In this document: positions 1 through 7,214 of the stretch, one piece after another | Numbering within the stretch: the first letter of the stretch is position 1 | Layout: each line of letters starts with the position of its first letter | Assembly (NCBI RefSeq): GCF_027627435.1 | Contig: NZ_CP115451.1 | Location: 57,855 to 121,854, forward strand | Reading direction: 5' to 3' | DNA: 64,000 bases | From: Kitasatospora cathayae | Lineage (GTDB): Bacteria > Actinomycetota > Actinomycetes > Streptomycetales > Streptomycetaceae | Program-made: the position numbers and the translations under genes | The notes under the pieces: generated by a model | The model's database searches: none | What the model was told of the DNA's origin: nothing | The model's input: the letters and a program-made list of their open reading frames with translations, nothing else

Positions 1-173
1 GCATCGAGACCTGGGGCGTGGTGTTCCAGCCCCCGCTCCCGCTGACCACCACCGCCCTGCGGCACGCCCACCAGGTCACCATGACCGCCCGCCTCACCCC
101 GGGCCTGGGCACCCACGCCCCCCACCCGGCCGCCCCCGCCCGCCTGTTCCGCACCTGGACCCCCGAGCAGTAG
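1..173 (+). CDS. 3' end of an unidentified gene (partial)
   Basis: The frame whose codons begin at position 3 is open from the window edge to the TAG at 171-173. It encodes a 56-residue tail that starts IETWGVVFQP and ends RTWTPEQ. The codon usage is G/C-ending like the genes that follow. A strong hairpin lies 24 bases downstream, which fits a gene end. I do not recognise the family, and the rest of the gene is outside the window. Confidence 0.55.
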   Translation, partial: IETWGVVFQPPLPLTTTALRHAHQVTMTARLTPGLGTHAPHPAAPARLFRTWTPEQ

Positions 174-196
174 CCCGCCCGCTCCCGGCCTCTCCG

Positions 197-242
197 GGGG
201 CCGCCGGACCCGGCCCGGGTGTCGGGCGGGTCCGGCGGCCCC
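197..242 (+). terminator. GC-rich hairpin after the first gene
   Basis: A perfect 16-bp inverted repeat has arms at 197-212 and 227-242 with a 14-base loop. It sits between the partial gene and the next start at 290. There is no T-run, as is usual for actinomycete terminators. Confidence 0.6.
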
Positions 243-289
243 AGAAGGCGCCGCGGCGCCCCCGCCCTCATCCCCCGAAGGAGACCGCC

Positions 290-931
290 ATGCCCGGCAC
301 CGACACCCCGAACAACGACTCGCAGGTCATCCTCCTGGAGCGCGGCTACGTGCCGACGAACATGGACGGGCAGATCGTCGCCGTGCCGCTGGGCCCGGAC
401 TGCGGGGACGCCACGTGCGTGCCCGCGCTCGTCGACGGCCAGGCCGTCGCCGTGCCCGTCTTCGACGTCAGCGCCCACCTGGACGCCATGGCCGCCCGCC
501 TGGCCGACCACCGCCGCGCCATCGACGCCCAGGCCCCCGTCCCCGCGGCCGCCCAGCCCGTCGACCCGGGCCTGTCCCTCGCGGTGCGCCAGTACGTCCT
601 GTACGGCTCCATCGCCTCCCTGGCCGCCGGCGGCGCGGTCTGGATGCTGGGCGCGGCCGTCGCCGAGGTCGCCCCGCACGCCAGCCAGCTCGGCGAACTC
701 CTCAAGTGGGCCGCCATCCTCGTCGCCGCCGTAGTGCTCGGCGTCGCCGGCCTGCTCGGCAAGCTCCGCTCGGTCGCCTCCGGCTCCGTGTCCGGGACGG
801 GCGCCAGCGCCAGCGGCGACGGCGCGTCCGCGACCGGCACCGTGCTCGCCCTGGTCCACCGCACCCACCAGACCCACATCGGCCGCCAGTCCGCCGGGTG
901 GCGCGGCTCCATCACCAACAACATCGGCTGA
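290..931 (+). CDS. Small membrane protein of the plasmid backbone, unknown function
   Basis: This encodes 213 residues from an ATG preceded by GAAGGAGA. The N-terminal 100 residues are soluble and rich in acidic and Val/Ala residues. Two hydrophobic stretches follow at about 105-125 (IASLAAGGAVWMLGAAVAEV) and 137-157 (WAAILVAAVVLGVAGLLGKL), consistent with an inner-membrane hairpin. A Gly/Ser/Ala-rich low-complexity stretch comes next, then a basic tail ending SITNNIG. It is the first of several small genes of the same orientation separated by GC hairpins, a layout typical of Streptomyces plasmid backbones. No enzymatic motif is visible and I do not recognise the family. Confidence 0.75.
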   Translation: MPGTDTPNNDSQVILLERGYVPTNMDGQIVAVPLGPDCGDATCVPALVDGQAVAVPVFDVSAHLDAMAARLADHRRAIDAQAPVPAAAQPVDPGLSLAVRQYVLYGSIASLAAGGAVWMLGAAVAEVAPHASQLGELLKWAAILVAAVVLGVAGLLGKLRSVASGSVSGTGASASGDGASATGTVLALVHRTHQTHIGRQSAGWRGSITNNIG

Positions 932-942
932 AAGGGACAGAC

Positions 943-1194
943 ATGACCGACCCGACCGGCCCGCGCCGCTTCCGCGTGCACACCGACGGGTGCGAGCCCC
1001 AGGACTGCACGCTCCACCCCGACGGCCGCATGACCATGGAGCTCGGCGGCCGAACCCTCGTCAGCTGGCTCTCACTGGAGGACATGCTGGAGATGAACTG
1101 GGCGGACTCCCGCATCGAATGGGATCCGGAGCCCGCTACCCCGGACACCTCGGCCGCCGTGACGCCCGCCGCGCAGGCCCTTCCGATGTTCTGA
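943..1194 (+). CDS. Small hypothetical protein (83 aa)
   Basis: The ATG at 943 follows the previous stop by 11 bases with an AAAGGGAC ribosome site, so the two genes are probably co-transcribed. The product begins MTDPTGPRRFRVHTDGCEP, is acidic toward the C-terminus (ADSRIEWDPEP) and has two Cys near residues 17-21. No transmembrane segment or known motif is seen. The longer upstream reading frame overlaps the preceding gene and lacks a better start, so the short version is chosen. Confidence 0.65.
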   Translation: MTDPTGPRRFRVHTDGCEPQDCTLHPDGRMTMELGGRTLVSWLSLEDMLEMNWADSRIEWDPEPATPDTSAAVTPAAQALPMF

Positions 1195-1320
1195 CCGGCC
1201 GTCCGGCCTCGCCTCCGGCCGCCCCGCGCCCGCCCCGCCGACCCAGGCCGGGCGGGCGCGGCGCGTCCGGGGACGGGCCCGGCCGACCGGCCGGAACCGC
1301 CCGACGAGAGGGACCGCACC

Positions 1321-1704
1321 ATGCAGCAGCCCGCCGCCCACTCCGCCACCACCCCGGCCTCCGCCAAGCCGGCCCGCGGCACCTACGTCCTGTTCCGCGA
1401 CATGGACCGCTACCTGACCGGCAACCCCGACCACACCCAGATCTGCAAGGTCCTGGCCGACAGCCACTACCTCGAGGACAAGGCCGACCTGCTCGTGCTG
1501 GCCACCCAGGAAGTCATCCGCTTCGCCCCGGTCGTCTTCATGCGGCCGCTCCACCCGGCCGAGCTGATGCACGACATCGACACCGCGCCCCTGGACGCCC
1601 TCGGCGACGGCCGGCTGATGACCGCCGCCGGCGCCTGGCTCGCCGCCCAGGCCCGGCAGACCAAGACCAACGCCCCCGCCGCCCTGCCCGCCGTCCACGA
1701 CTGA
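1321..1704 (+). CDS. Hypothetical plasmid protein (127 aa)
   Basis: The product is a mostly helical soluble protein of 127 residues. Its first 15 residues are low complexity (Ala/Pro/Ser). The core includes YVLFRDMDRYLTGNP, DLLVLATQEVIRF and HPAELMHDIDTAPLDALGD. The gaps on both sides carry GC hairpins (about 1224-1261 and 1724-1763), so it may be a single transcription unit within the block. I do not recognise the family. Start support is moderate: GAGAGGGACCGCACC precedes the ATG. Confidence 0.65.
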   Translation: MQQPAAHSATTPASAKPARGTYVLFRDMDRYLTGNPDHTQICKVLADSHYLEDKADLLVLATQEVIRFAPVVFMRPLHPAELMHDIDTAPLDALGDGRLMTAAGAWLAAQARQTKTNAPAALPAVHD

Positions 1705-1829
1705 CGCCGACCCAACCGCGCCGCTGCCCGCCCCACCGGATCCCCGGCCGGGGCGGGCAGCGGCGCACCGACCACCTCCGATCCGCAGCCGGCACCGACG
1801 CCCACCCAGCAGACAAGGAGACCCTGGCC

Positions 1830-2222
1830 GTGCGCGCATCCGACCTCGACCCCTCCGGTGAGCACCACGGCGGCCTGCCGACCTGGCCCTGGCGCTACGC
1901 CGACCCCGGCCTGCACACCCGCCGCCAGCTGCGCGCCCTGGGCCTTCGCCCCGGCGGCCAGGAACCCGCCGCGCAGGTCGTCTGCCGCAAGGGCCGCCGG
2001 ATCGCCTACCTCTACCGGATCGACCAGGCCCTGCCCGTACGGCCGATGACGCCGGGCCGCGCCGCCGCCCTCGACCGCGCGATGGCCGCACGCCAGACCT
2101 GCCCGCTGTGCCGCACCCGCTACGACGCATGCCTCCCGCTCAAGACCCTCGGCTCCTGCGTGCCGTGCAGCGAGCTTTCCGACGACGAGCGCGACCAACT
2201 CGCCGCCCTCACCAGCGCCTGA
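1830..2222 (+). CDS. RRQRL-type zinc-binding plasmid protein
   Basis: This encodes 130 residues. The GTG at 1830 is preceded by ACAAGGAGACC. The centre carries RRQLRALGLRPGGQ, and the C-terminus has two CxxC pairs (CPLCRTRYDACL and CVPCSEL) that could hold one zinc ion. This combination matches a class of small zinc-binding proteins named for an RRQRL motif that I know from Streptomyces plasmids. Their role is unknown; nucleic-acid or protein binding is plausible. The reading frame extends far upstream but overlaps the preceding gene there, so the GTG with the good ribosome site is preferred. Confidence 0.7.
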   Translation: MRASDLDPSGEHHGGLPTWPWRYADPGLHTRRQLRALGLRPGGQEPAAQVVCRKGRRIAYLYRIDQALPVRPMTPGRAAALDRAMAARQTCPLCRTRYDACLPLKTLGSCVPCSELSDDERDQLAALTSA

Positions 2223-2249
2223 CCCACCGCCACCGTCCTGGAGGACACC

Positions 2250-3422
2250 GTGAAGCTCCGCGTCTTCGCCGCTCCGCTCGCCGAGGCCGTCGCCTTCGCC
2301 GCCCGCGCCCTGCCCACCCGCCCCCCGGTCCCGGTCCTCGCCGGCATCCTGCTGCGCACCGACGAGAGCGGCCTGCACCTGGCGGCGTTCGACTACGAGA
2401 CTGCGGCGACCACCCGCGTGGACGCGGAGATCGCCGACGACGGCACCACGCTGGTCTCCGGCCGCCTCCTCAACGAGATCTGCAAGACCCTCCCGAAGGC
2501 GGCCGAGGTCGACATCGAGCTGTCCGGCTCCCGGCTGCTCGTCACCTCCGGCACCGCGCGCTTCACCCTGCCGACCCTGCCGGTCGAGGAGTACCCGCAG
2601 CTGCCCGGCGTGCCGGACACCGTGCTCACCGTCCAGGCCGACACGCTCGCCGACGCCGTCGCCCAGGTCGCCGTCGCCGCGAGCACCGAGGAGAGCCTGC
2701 CGGTGCTGACCGCCGTGCAGCTGCTCCTGGAAGATGACCGGATCACCCTGGCCGCCACCGACCGCTACCGCTTCGCCGTACGCGAGCTGACCGTCCAGCC
2801 CACCGGCACTCTCCCGGCCGTGAAGCCCAAGACCGGCAAGAAGAAGGACGAGGCCGACGACGGCGCCGTCCTCATCCCGGCAAAGTTCCTCGCCGAGGCC
2901 ACCCGCGCGATGACCGGCGAGCACCCGGTCGCCGTCGGCTGGTCGGACGGCCAGCTCACCCTCACCACCGCCGGCTCCTCCATCGGCACCCGGCTCCTCG
3001 ACGGCGACTTCCCGCGCCACCGCGGCGTGTTCCCCACCCCCGCCGACGCCGAGCTGACCGTCACCGTCCCCACCGACGAGGCGCTGGCCGCGCTCAAGCG
3101 CGTCGCCCTGGTCGCCTCCGACAAGACCCCGGTCCGCCTGACCGTCACCGACGACGGACAGCAGCTGCTCCTGGAAGCCGGGCACGGCGACGACGCCCAC
3201 GCCGTCGACCGCATCCCCTGCAACACCACCGGCCACCTCGACGGCGCCACGATCGCGTTCAACCCCGGCTACCTCGCCGACGCCCTCAAGGCGCTCACCG
3301 CCCCCGAGGCCCGCCTGCACGCCACGTCGGCCACCAAGCCCGCCCTGCTCACCGGGCACTCCGGCGAACTCGCCGACACCGACTACCAGCACCTGCTGAT
3401 GCCGATCCGCCTCAACGGCTGA
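2250..3422 (+). CDS. dnaN: DNA polymerase III sliding clamp (beta subunit) paralogue
   Basis: The 390-residue product has the three-domain arrangement of bacterial beta clamps: an N-terminal start MKLRVFAAPLAEAVAFAARAL, FTLPTLPVEEYPQLP near 105-120, LAATDRYRFAVRELT near 168-182 and a C-terminus ending HLLMPIRLNG (canonical clamps end in a similar MPxRx motif). Clamps encircle DNA and tether polymerase. Chromosomal dnaN normally sits beside dnaA and recF, whereas here it lies among small plasmid genes, so it is an accessory copy that may serve plasmid replication. A charged insert (KTGKKKDEADD, about 193-205) lies in the central domain. The start is GTG after GGAGGACACC. Confidence 0.88.
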   Translation: MKLRVFAAPLAEAVAFAARALPTRPPVPVLAGILLRTDESGLHLAAFDYETAATTRVDAEIADDGTTLVSGRLLNEICKTLPKAAEVDIELSGSRLLVTSGTARFTLPTLPVEEYPQLPGVPDTVLTVQADTLADAVAQVAVAASTEESLPVLTAVQLLLEDDRITLAATDRYRFAVRELTVQPTGTLPAVKPKTGKKKDEADDGAVLIPAKFLAEATRAMTGEHPVAVGWSDGQLTLTTAGSSIGTRLLDGDFPRHRGVFPTPADAELTVTVPTDEALAALKRVALVASDKTPVRLTVTDDGQQLLLEAGHGDDAHAVDRIPCNTTGHLDGATIAFNPGYLADALKALTAPEARLHATSATKPALLTGHSGELADTDYQHLLMPIRLNG

Positions 3423-3508
3423 TCCCACCCGACCCGCCCGCCCCGCACCGCCGGGGCGGGCCCCGGCACCAACTCCAGGCACACCAACCCGAACAGGAGC
3501 AGCACCCC

Positions 3509-4237
3509 GTGAACGAGTACACCGAGCCCACCGCCCCCCAGGAGCAGCCGAGCACCAGCGTCCGCGAGGCCGCCGGCCGCCGGGTCCGCGCCCTGACCGC
3601 ACCGGGTGGCTGGCTCGACCGGCGCCGCCGCGAGCTGGCGGCCGGCTTCGACGACTTCGGCGGCGCCGAGCCGTGGGTGCGCGCCCTGGCCTACCTGGTC
3701 GCCATCGCCCTCGCCGTCCTGGTGGTGGGAACGGTCGGCGGCATCCTGCTCAACGCGGCCGCCGCCGTGATCGACGCCGTGCACCTGCCCCACGACCTGC
3801 CCGCCGGCGGCGACGGCCTGCGCATCGCCGTCACCGGCCCCATCCACGCCTACCTCATCGCCCACCAGGCCTACCCGCTCACCCCGGCCACCGCCTACGG
3901 CCTGTGGAAGACCCTGGGCCTGCTCGCCGCGCTGCTCGCCTTCATCACCCGCAGCGCCGTCGCCCGCGCCAGCTGGACGGCCTGGTCGGCCGCCACGCTC
4001 GCCATGATCTGGTCCGCCGCCCCCGAGAACGGGCGCCCGGTCGCCGTCGGCCTGGCCGCCGCGGCCATCGCGCTTCTCTCCCTGTTCGCCCTGCGCGGCA
4101 TCTCGTTCAGCCTGCGCCCGATGGTGATCAACCGCACCGAGGTTCAGCCGCAGATCACCGTCCAGGCCCCCGAGCCCAGGATGCCCCGGCCCCGGCCGGC
4201 CGTCCCCGCGCCGGGCTCGCCCTTCGACCAGCACTGA
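3509..4237 (+). CDS. Multi-pass membrane protein of the plasmid backbone
   Basis: The product has 242 residues and starts with GTG. The N-terminal 50 residues are soluble and charged. Hydrophobic segments lie at about 55-80 (LAYLVAIALAVLVVGTVGGI), 130-150 (LWKTLGLLAALLAFITRSAV), 155-172 and 178-198 (VGLAAAAIALLSLFALRGIS), giving about four transmembrane helices. The C-terminus is Pro/Arg-rich and ends GSPFDQH. Similar proteins travel with DnaN-like and zinc-binding genes on Streptomyces plasmids, but I cannot assign a role. A hairpin in the gap at 3435-3462 separates it from dnaN. Confidence 0.7.
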   Translation: MNEYTEPTAPQEQPSTSVREAAGRRVRALTAPGGWLDRRRRELAAGFDDFGGAEPWVRALAYLVAIALAVLVVGTVGGILLNAAAAVIDAVHLPHDLPAGGDGLRIAVTGPIHAYLIAHQAYPLTPATAYGLWKTLGLLAALLAFITRSAVARASWTAWSAATLAMIWSAAPENGRPVAVGLAAAAIALLSLFALRGISFSLRPMVINRTEVQPQITVQAPEPRMPRPRPAVPAPGSPFDQH

Positions 4238-4320
4238 CCCTTCCGGTCGAGCCGGTGCCCCAGCGCACCGGCCCGACCGTCCCATCCCCGTCCTGTCCTG
4301 CCGACCGAGAGGCACCCGCC

Positions 4321-4560
4321 GTGGCCCTGGCCATCTCCCGCGACGCACAGATCGCGGCCCTGTACGAGAAGCTCCACCACCGCTCGGCGATCCTGTCCGG
4401 CCTCACCCCCGGCAGCAAAGCCCACGCCGGAATCCAGGCCGAATGCGACGCCATCCACGCCGAGATACGGCGCCTGGAGTCCACCACCAGCATCTCGCCG
4501 AAGGCCGTCCTCATCGGGCTCGCCGTGATCCTGCTGCTCATCTGGAGCGCCGTCCACTGA
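4321..4560 (+). CDS. Single-span membrane protein (79 aa)
   Basis: The GTG at 4321 gives 79 residues: an amphipathic helical N-terminal half (SRDAQIAALYEKLHHRSAIL and AECDAIHAEIRRLESTT) then one C-terminal membrane span (AVLIGLAVILLLIWSAVH). This is a tail-anchored arrangement with a short coiled coil facing the cytoplasm. An upstream extension of the frame exists but overlaps the preceding gene. The function is unknown. Confidence 0.6.
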   Translation: MALAISRDAQIAALYEKLHHRSAILSGLTPGSKAHAGIQAECDAIHAEIRRLESTTSISPKAVLIGLAVILLLIWSAVH

Positions 4561-4564
4561 CGTC

Positions 4565-4590
4565 CGGGCACTGACGCTGCCCACCACCGC
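4565..4590 (+). repeat. Recurrent intergenic motif GGGCACTGACGCTGCC-CACCACCGC, copy 1 of 4
   Basis: Near-identical copies occur at 4565-4590, about 4941-4957 (5' part lost), 5650-5674 and 10985-11009. Each lies at or just after a gene end. In the third copy the TGA inside the motif is the actual stop codon of the upstream gene. The CACCACCGC part forms the left arm of a downstream hairpin at copies 1, 3 and 4. Confidence 0.75.
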
Positions 4591-4688
4591 GCCCGCCGCC
4601 CCCGAGCCATCCAGGCCGGGACGGCGGGCGCCGTGGTGCGCGGCGCGGCCGCCCGGCCGGACCCCACCGCATGCACACCGGAGGACCA

Positions 4689-4931
4689 ATGCCGACCAGC
4701 CCCGACCCAGCCGCCCCGCAGTACCGGGCGAACCTCTCCGACCTCGAGCCGCTCGCCGCCCGGTGGGCCGCCAAGCGCGACGGCCGCCCCCTGCCGCCCC
4801 TGGACCAGGCCACCCGCCAGGCCCTCATCCGCCTCTACACCGAAGCCGCCGCCCGGGGCGCCAGCATCAACCCCGAGGCCGCCGCCCTCGCCCAGGCCGA
4901 GGCCGACAAGCTGCGCGCCGGACTGGACTGA
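4689..4931 (+). CDS. Small acidic helical protein (80 aa)
   Basis: The ATG at 4689 is favoured because GGAGG lies at 4680-4684 with ideal spacing. An in-frame ATG at 4671 would place that ribosome site inside the gene. The product is soluble and helical, with PLAARWAAKRDGRPLPPLDQ in the middle and an Ala-rich C-terminal helix ending DKLRAGLD. No known domain is seen. It is flanked by the recurrent intergenic motif. Confidence 0.6.
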   Translation: MPTSPDPAAPQYRANLSDLEPLAARWAAKRDGRPLPPLDQATRQALIRLYTEAAARGASINPEAAALAQAEADKLRAGLD

Positions 4932-5043
4932 CCGCACCCGGACGCTGCCCACCACCGCGCCCCGCCCCCGAGCCAGTCAGACACGCCCGCCCGACCATCG
5001 CCGGCTGACCAGACACGAACCCCCGCACGAACGAAGGAGAAGG

Positions 5044-5658
5044 ATGAGCAGCACCCTGACCGTGGAGCAGCAGCTGCAGCTGGCCGTCGAGTTCCGCGTG
5101 CCGATCCCCCAGGGCCCGGTCGGCGGGTACGGCGAGGTCGTCGTGCGCCGCGACGAGACCGGCACCGGGTGGGCGGTGACCGACGGCGCCCTGGTCGGTC
5201 TGCGCGCCTGGATCGAGGGCGAAGACGGCGGCTGGCGGCCCGTCTGGGACATCGGCCGCGCCGCCGCCTACCAGCACACCCGCGAGTACGCCCTCGCGCT
5301 CGCCCACCAGGTCGCCGAGATCGAGGCCGCCAACTACCAGGCGCTGCTCGCGGTCGTCGCCGACCCCCTCGCCCACGCCCGGGCCAGGCGGTACACGATC
5401 ACCTGCCCGCGCTGCCACACACCCGGCGCCGAGGAGTACGGCGAACCGGCCCGTGACAGCGACGACTTCGCCGACTGCGCCCGCTGCCACTCCTGTGGCC
5501 TGGAGTGGGCGCTCGACCCCGGAGCCGACGCCTCCTGCACCACCTGCGGCGGCAGCGGCATCCCCGGGGCCGGTCCCATCGGTCGGCGCACCCCCGGCGG
5601 TTGGGAGCCCGCTCCGACGTGCGGGTGCCGCGAGCAGCACGAAGAAGCCGGGCACTGA
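5044..5658 (+). CDS. Zinc-ribbon protein, unknown function (204 aa)
   Basis: The ATG at 5044 follows AAGGAGAAGG. The N-terminal 120 residues form an uncharacterised domain (VEFRVPIPQGPVGGYGEVVV, then a helical part ending EIEAANYQALLAVVADPLA). The C-terminal 85 residues hold four Cys pairs: CPRCH, CARCHSC, CTTCGGSGIPG and CGCREQH. The third resembles a DnaJ-type CxxCxGxG zinc motif. Such proteins recur on actinomycete plasmids; nucleic-acid binding is a guess. The stop codon is embedded in the recurrent intergenic motif. Confidence 0.65.
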   Translation: MSSTLTVEQQLQLAVEFRVPIPQGPVGGYGEVVVRRDETGTGWAVTDGALVGLRAWIEGEDGGWRPVWDIGRAAAYQHTREYALALAHQVAEIEAANYQALLAVVADPLAHARARRYTITCPRCHTPGAEEYGEPARDSDDFADCARCHSCGLEWALDPGADASCTTCGGSGIPGAGPIGRRTPGGWEPAPTCGCREQHEEAGH

Positions 5659-5747
5659 CGCTGCCCACCACCGCACCCCCGCCCGCCGAGCCGCTCCAGG
5701 CCCGGCGGGCGGGGGCGCTCCTGCCTGCCCACGAAGAGAGGAACCCC

Positions 5748-6139
5748 GTGCTCGCCGCCGCCACGTTCGCAGTCGTCTTCATCGCCCTCTACGCCGGCCA
5801 CCAGGTCGGTGACCACTGGGTCCAGAGCTCGTGCCAGTCAGCCCACAAGGGGATGCCGGGCCGGGTCGGCCGCTGGGCCTGCACCAAGCACGGCTGCTGC
5901 TCCCGGCCGCCCTGGTCCTCGACCTTCACCTCACCACGGCGGGCCTGCTGCTCGGCCTGGCCGTCGACGCAGGAACCCACTGGTGGGCCGACAGGCGGAC
6001 CACATTGGCCTGGCACTGGCCCGGGTCGCCAACAAGACCGAGTTCATGAGCCTGGGCACCCCCGCGCACAAGCACCACCCCGTCGACGCCAAGGGCCTGT
6101 ACGCCCCGACCCTGGGCACCGGCGCCCACGCCTTCGGCC
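5748..6139 (+). pseudogene. 5' part of a DUF3307-like membrane protein gene, frameshifted and split by a transposon
   Basis: From GTG 5748 the product starts LAAATFAVVFIALYAGHQ then VGDHWVQS, typical of DUF3307-like proteins. The coding signal then moves to a second frame around 5885-5900 (LVLDLHLTTAGLLLGLAV, THWWADRRTT) and to a third around 6010 (ARVANKTEFMSLGTPAHKHH, TLGTGAHAF). The gene stops abruptly at about 6139, where the transposon begins. The missing 3' end, coding for QSFQVMWLFVAALIIAAA, is found at 10923-10982, and the third frame joins to it in phase. The two internal frame changes are either decay or sequencing errors. Confidence 0.75.
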
Positions 6140-6143
6140 TTCT

Positions 6144-6153
6144 CTGCACCAAC
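6144..6153 (+). repeat. Left terminal inverted repeat of the two-recombinase element
   Basis: CTGCACCAAC, followed by g-TCGGG. It is matched on the opposite strand at 10907-10916. Confidence 0.65.
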
Positions 6154-6159
6154 GTCGGG

Positions 6160-6642
6160 TCAGGTCAGCTCAACGAATCGGTGGACGCGAAAGGACGTGA
6201 GGCGGTCGGGCTCGATGCTTGCCGAGTCCACTCGGTAGCTGCCGGCGCCGAGTTCGAGAACAGTGCTGTCCGTGAGTGTCCCGACCTCGGTGCCGAAGTA
6301 GGCGGCGTCGAACATGACGAGCTCGCCCGTGGTTTTCAGTACGGGTCCTTCTTCCCACTCGGCGGTGGGAAGGCCGGCCAGGACGATGTCAGCGACGCCT
6401 TCCTCGCTTTCTGCGTAGCACCAGCGGACGAGAACTCGGTGCTCGGGAAGGTAGGCGGTGGAGAGCGGTTCATCCCCGAGGACGAGCGCCTCGACGTCAC
6501 CAGGGAGAGCGAGGACACCGACCAGTTCCACCACCTCGCAGGCCCGGTCGTAGTCGCCCTCCGTTCCCGACCAGTGCGACAGAGCATCGCGTGGAACCAC
6601 GATGAACGGGCCGCCCTCTGTCTCCAGCCACGTCAAGGACAT
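6160..6642 (-). CDS. Imm21 family immunity protein
   Basis: The product has 160 residues, starting at the ATG at 6642 preceded by GGAGGCGGC. The sequence has the pattern I associate with immunity protein 21: an N-terminal W-x-ESxGGPxxVxP-like stretch (TWLETEGGPFIVVPRDAL), DYDRACEV, VLGDEP then YLPEHR, and a C-terminal barrel-like region. Imm21 proteins neutralise polymorphic or contact-dependent toxins in the cytoplasm. No toxin gene adjoins it, so it is an orphan carried by the transposon, perhaps giving protection against relatives. Its stop codon lies 7 bases inside the left terminal repeat. It reads opposite to the backbone genes. Confidence 0.72.
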   Translation of the reverse strand: MSLTWLETEGGPFIVVPRDALSHWSGTEGDYDRACEVVELVGVLALPGDVEALVLGDEPLSTAYLPEHRVLVRWCYAESEEGVADIVLAGLPTAEWEEGPVLKTTGELVMFDAAYFGTEVGTLTDSTVLELGAGSYRVDSASIEPDRLTSFRVHRFVELT

Positions 6643-6737
6643 GCCGCCTCCAGCTCCAAGATCTCCGTTCCGTCGCGACAGCGTATGCGCCGGATCGGAC
6701 ACCGCAGCCTCGAGCCCGTGGCGGTCGGGGGTGCACG

Positions 6738-7214
6738 GTGACCAGCATCGAAGAGCTGACCACGCTGGCGACATTCGGCTCGACCTGGGCCGTGCTGGCA
6801 GTCGGCCACAACGTGGCCGACCACGTCTTCGGCCAGAGTGACCACCAGGCCGCAAACAAGGGGGCGCCGACGGCCGAGGACGTGGCCGCCGGGGTGAGCC
6901 CTCGCCGGGGATGGGCCGCGTGCCTGGCCCACGTCGGCCAGTACCACCTGGTCCTTGCCGCGCTTCTCGCCCTGGTGTGGCTGTTCATCCCGCTGCCGCT
7001 GTCGATGACCGGCTTGGCCGCCGGGTTCGCCTGGTCTGCGGCCACCCATGCCGTGTTGGACCGGCGGTGGCCGGTGCGCTGGCTGCTGCAGCGCACTGGC
7101 TCGCCGGACTTCGCCGAGCTGCGGACGGCCGGGCTCAATGGAATGTATTTGGCAGATCAGGCCCTGCATTCCGTAGCACTGCTCGTCTCGGCGCTGCTGA
7201 TCACACGTCTGTGA
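6738..7214 (+). CDS. DUF3307-like membrane protein (intact copy inside the transposon)
   Basis: This encodes 158 residues with a GTG start. It begins with LAVGHNVADHVFGQSDHQ, the DUF3307-type HxxADH motif. Membrane segments follow at about 75-95 (LVLAALLALVWLFIPLPLSM), 98-115 and 140-156 (ALHSVALLVSALLI). It is a distant paralogue of the gene into which the element inserted. The last 14 bases overlap the 3' end of the convergent recombinase gene. The role is unknown; homologues are small integral membrane proteins. Confidence 0.7.
   Translation: MTSIEELTTLATFGSTWAVLAVGHNVADHVFGQSDHQAANKGAPTAEDVAAGVSPRRGWAACLAHVGQYHLVLAALLALVWLFIPLPLSMTGLAAGFAWSAATHAVLDRRWPVRWLLQRTGSPDFAELRTAGLNGMYLADQALHSVALLVSALLITRL

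Noticed and set aside
1467..3602. A 711-codon minus-strand frame opposite the clamp gene
   Set aside because: The product is Gly/Val/Arg-rich low complexity and covers several good plus-strand genes including dnaN.
5748..6139. Programmed frameshifting in the DUF3307-like gene
   Set aside because: Two separate frame changes occur and no slippery heptamer was noticed. The gene is also split by an insertion, so decay or sequencing error is more likely.
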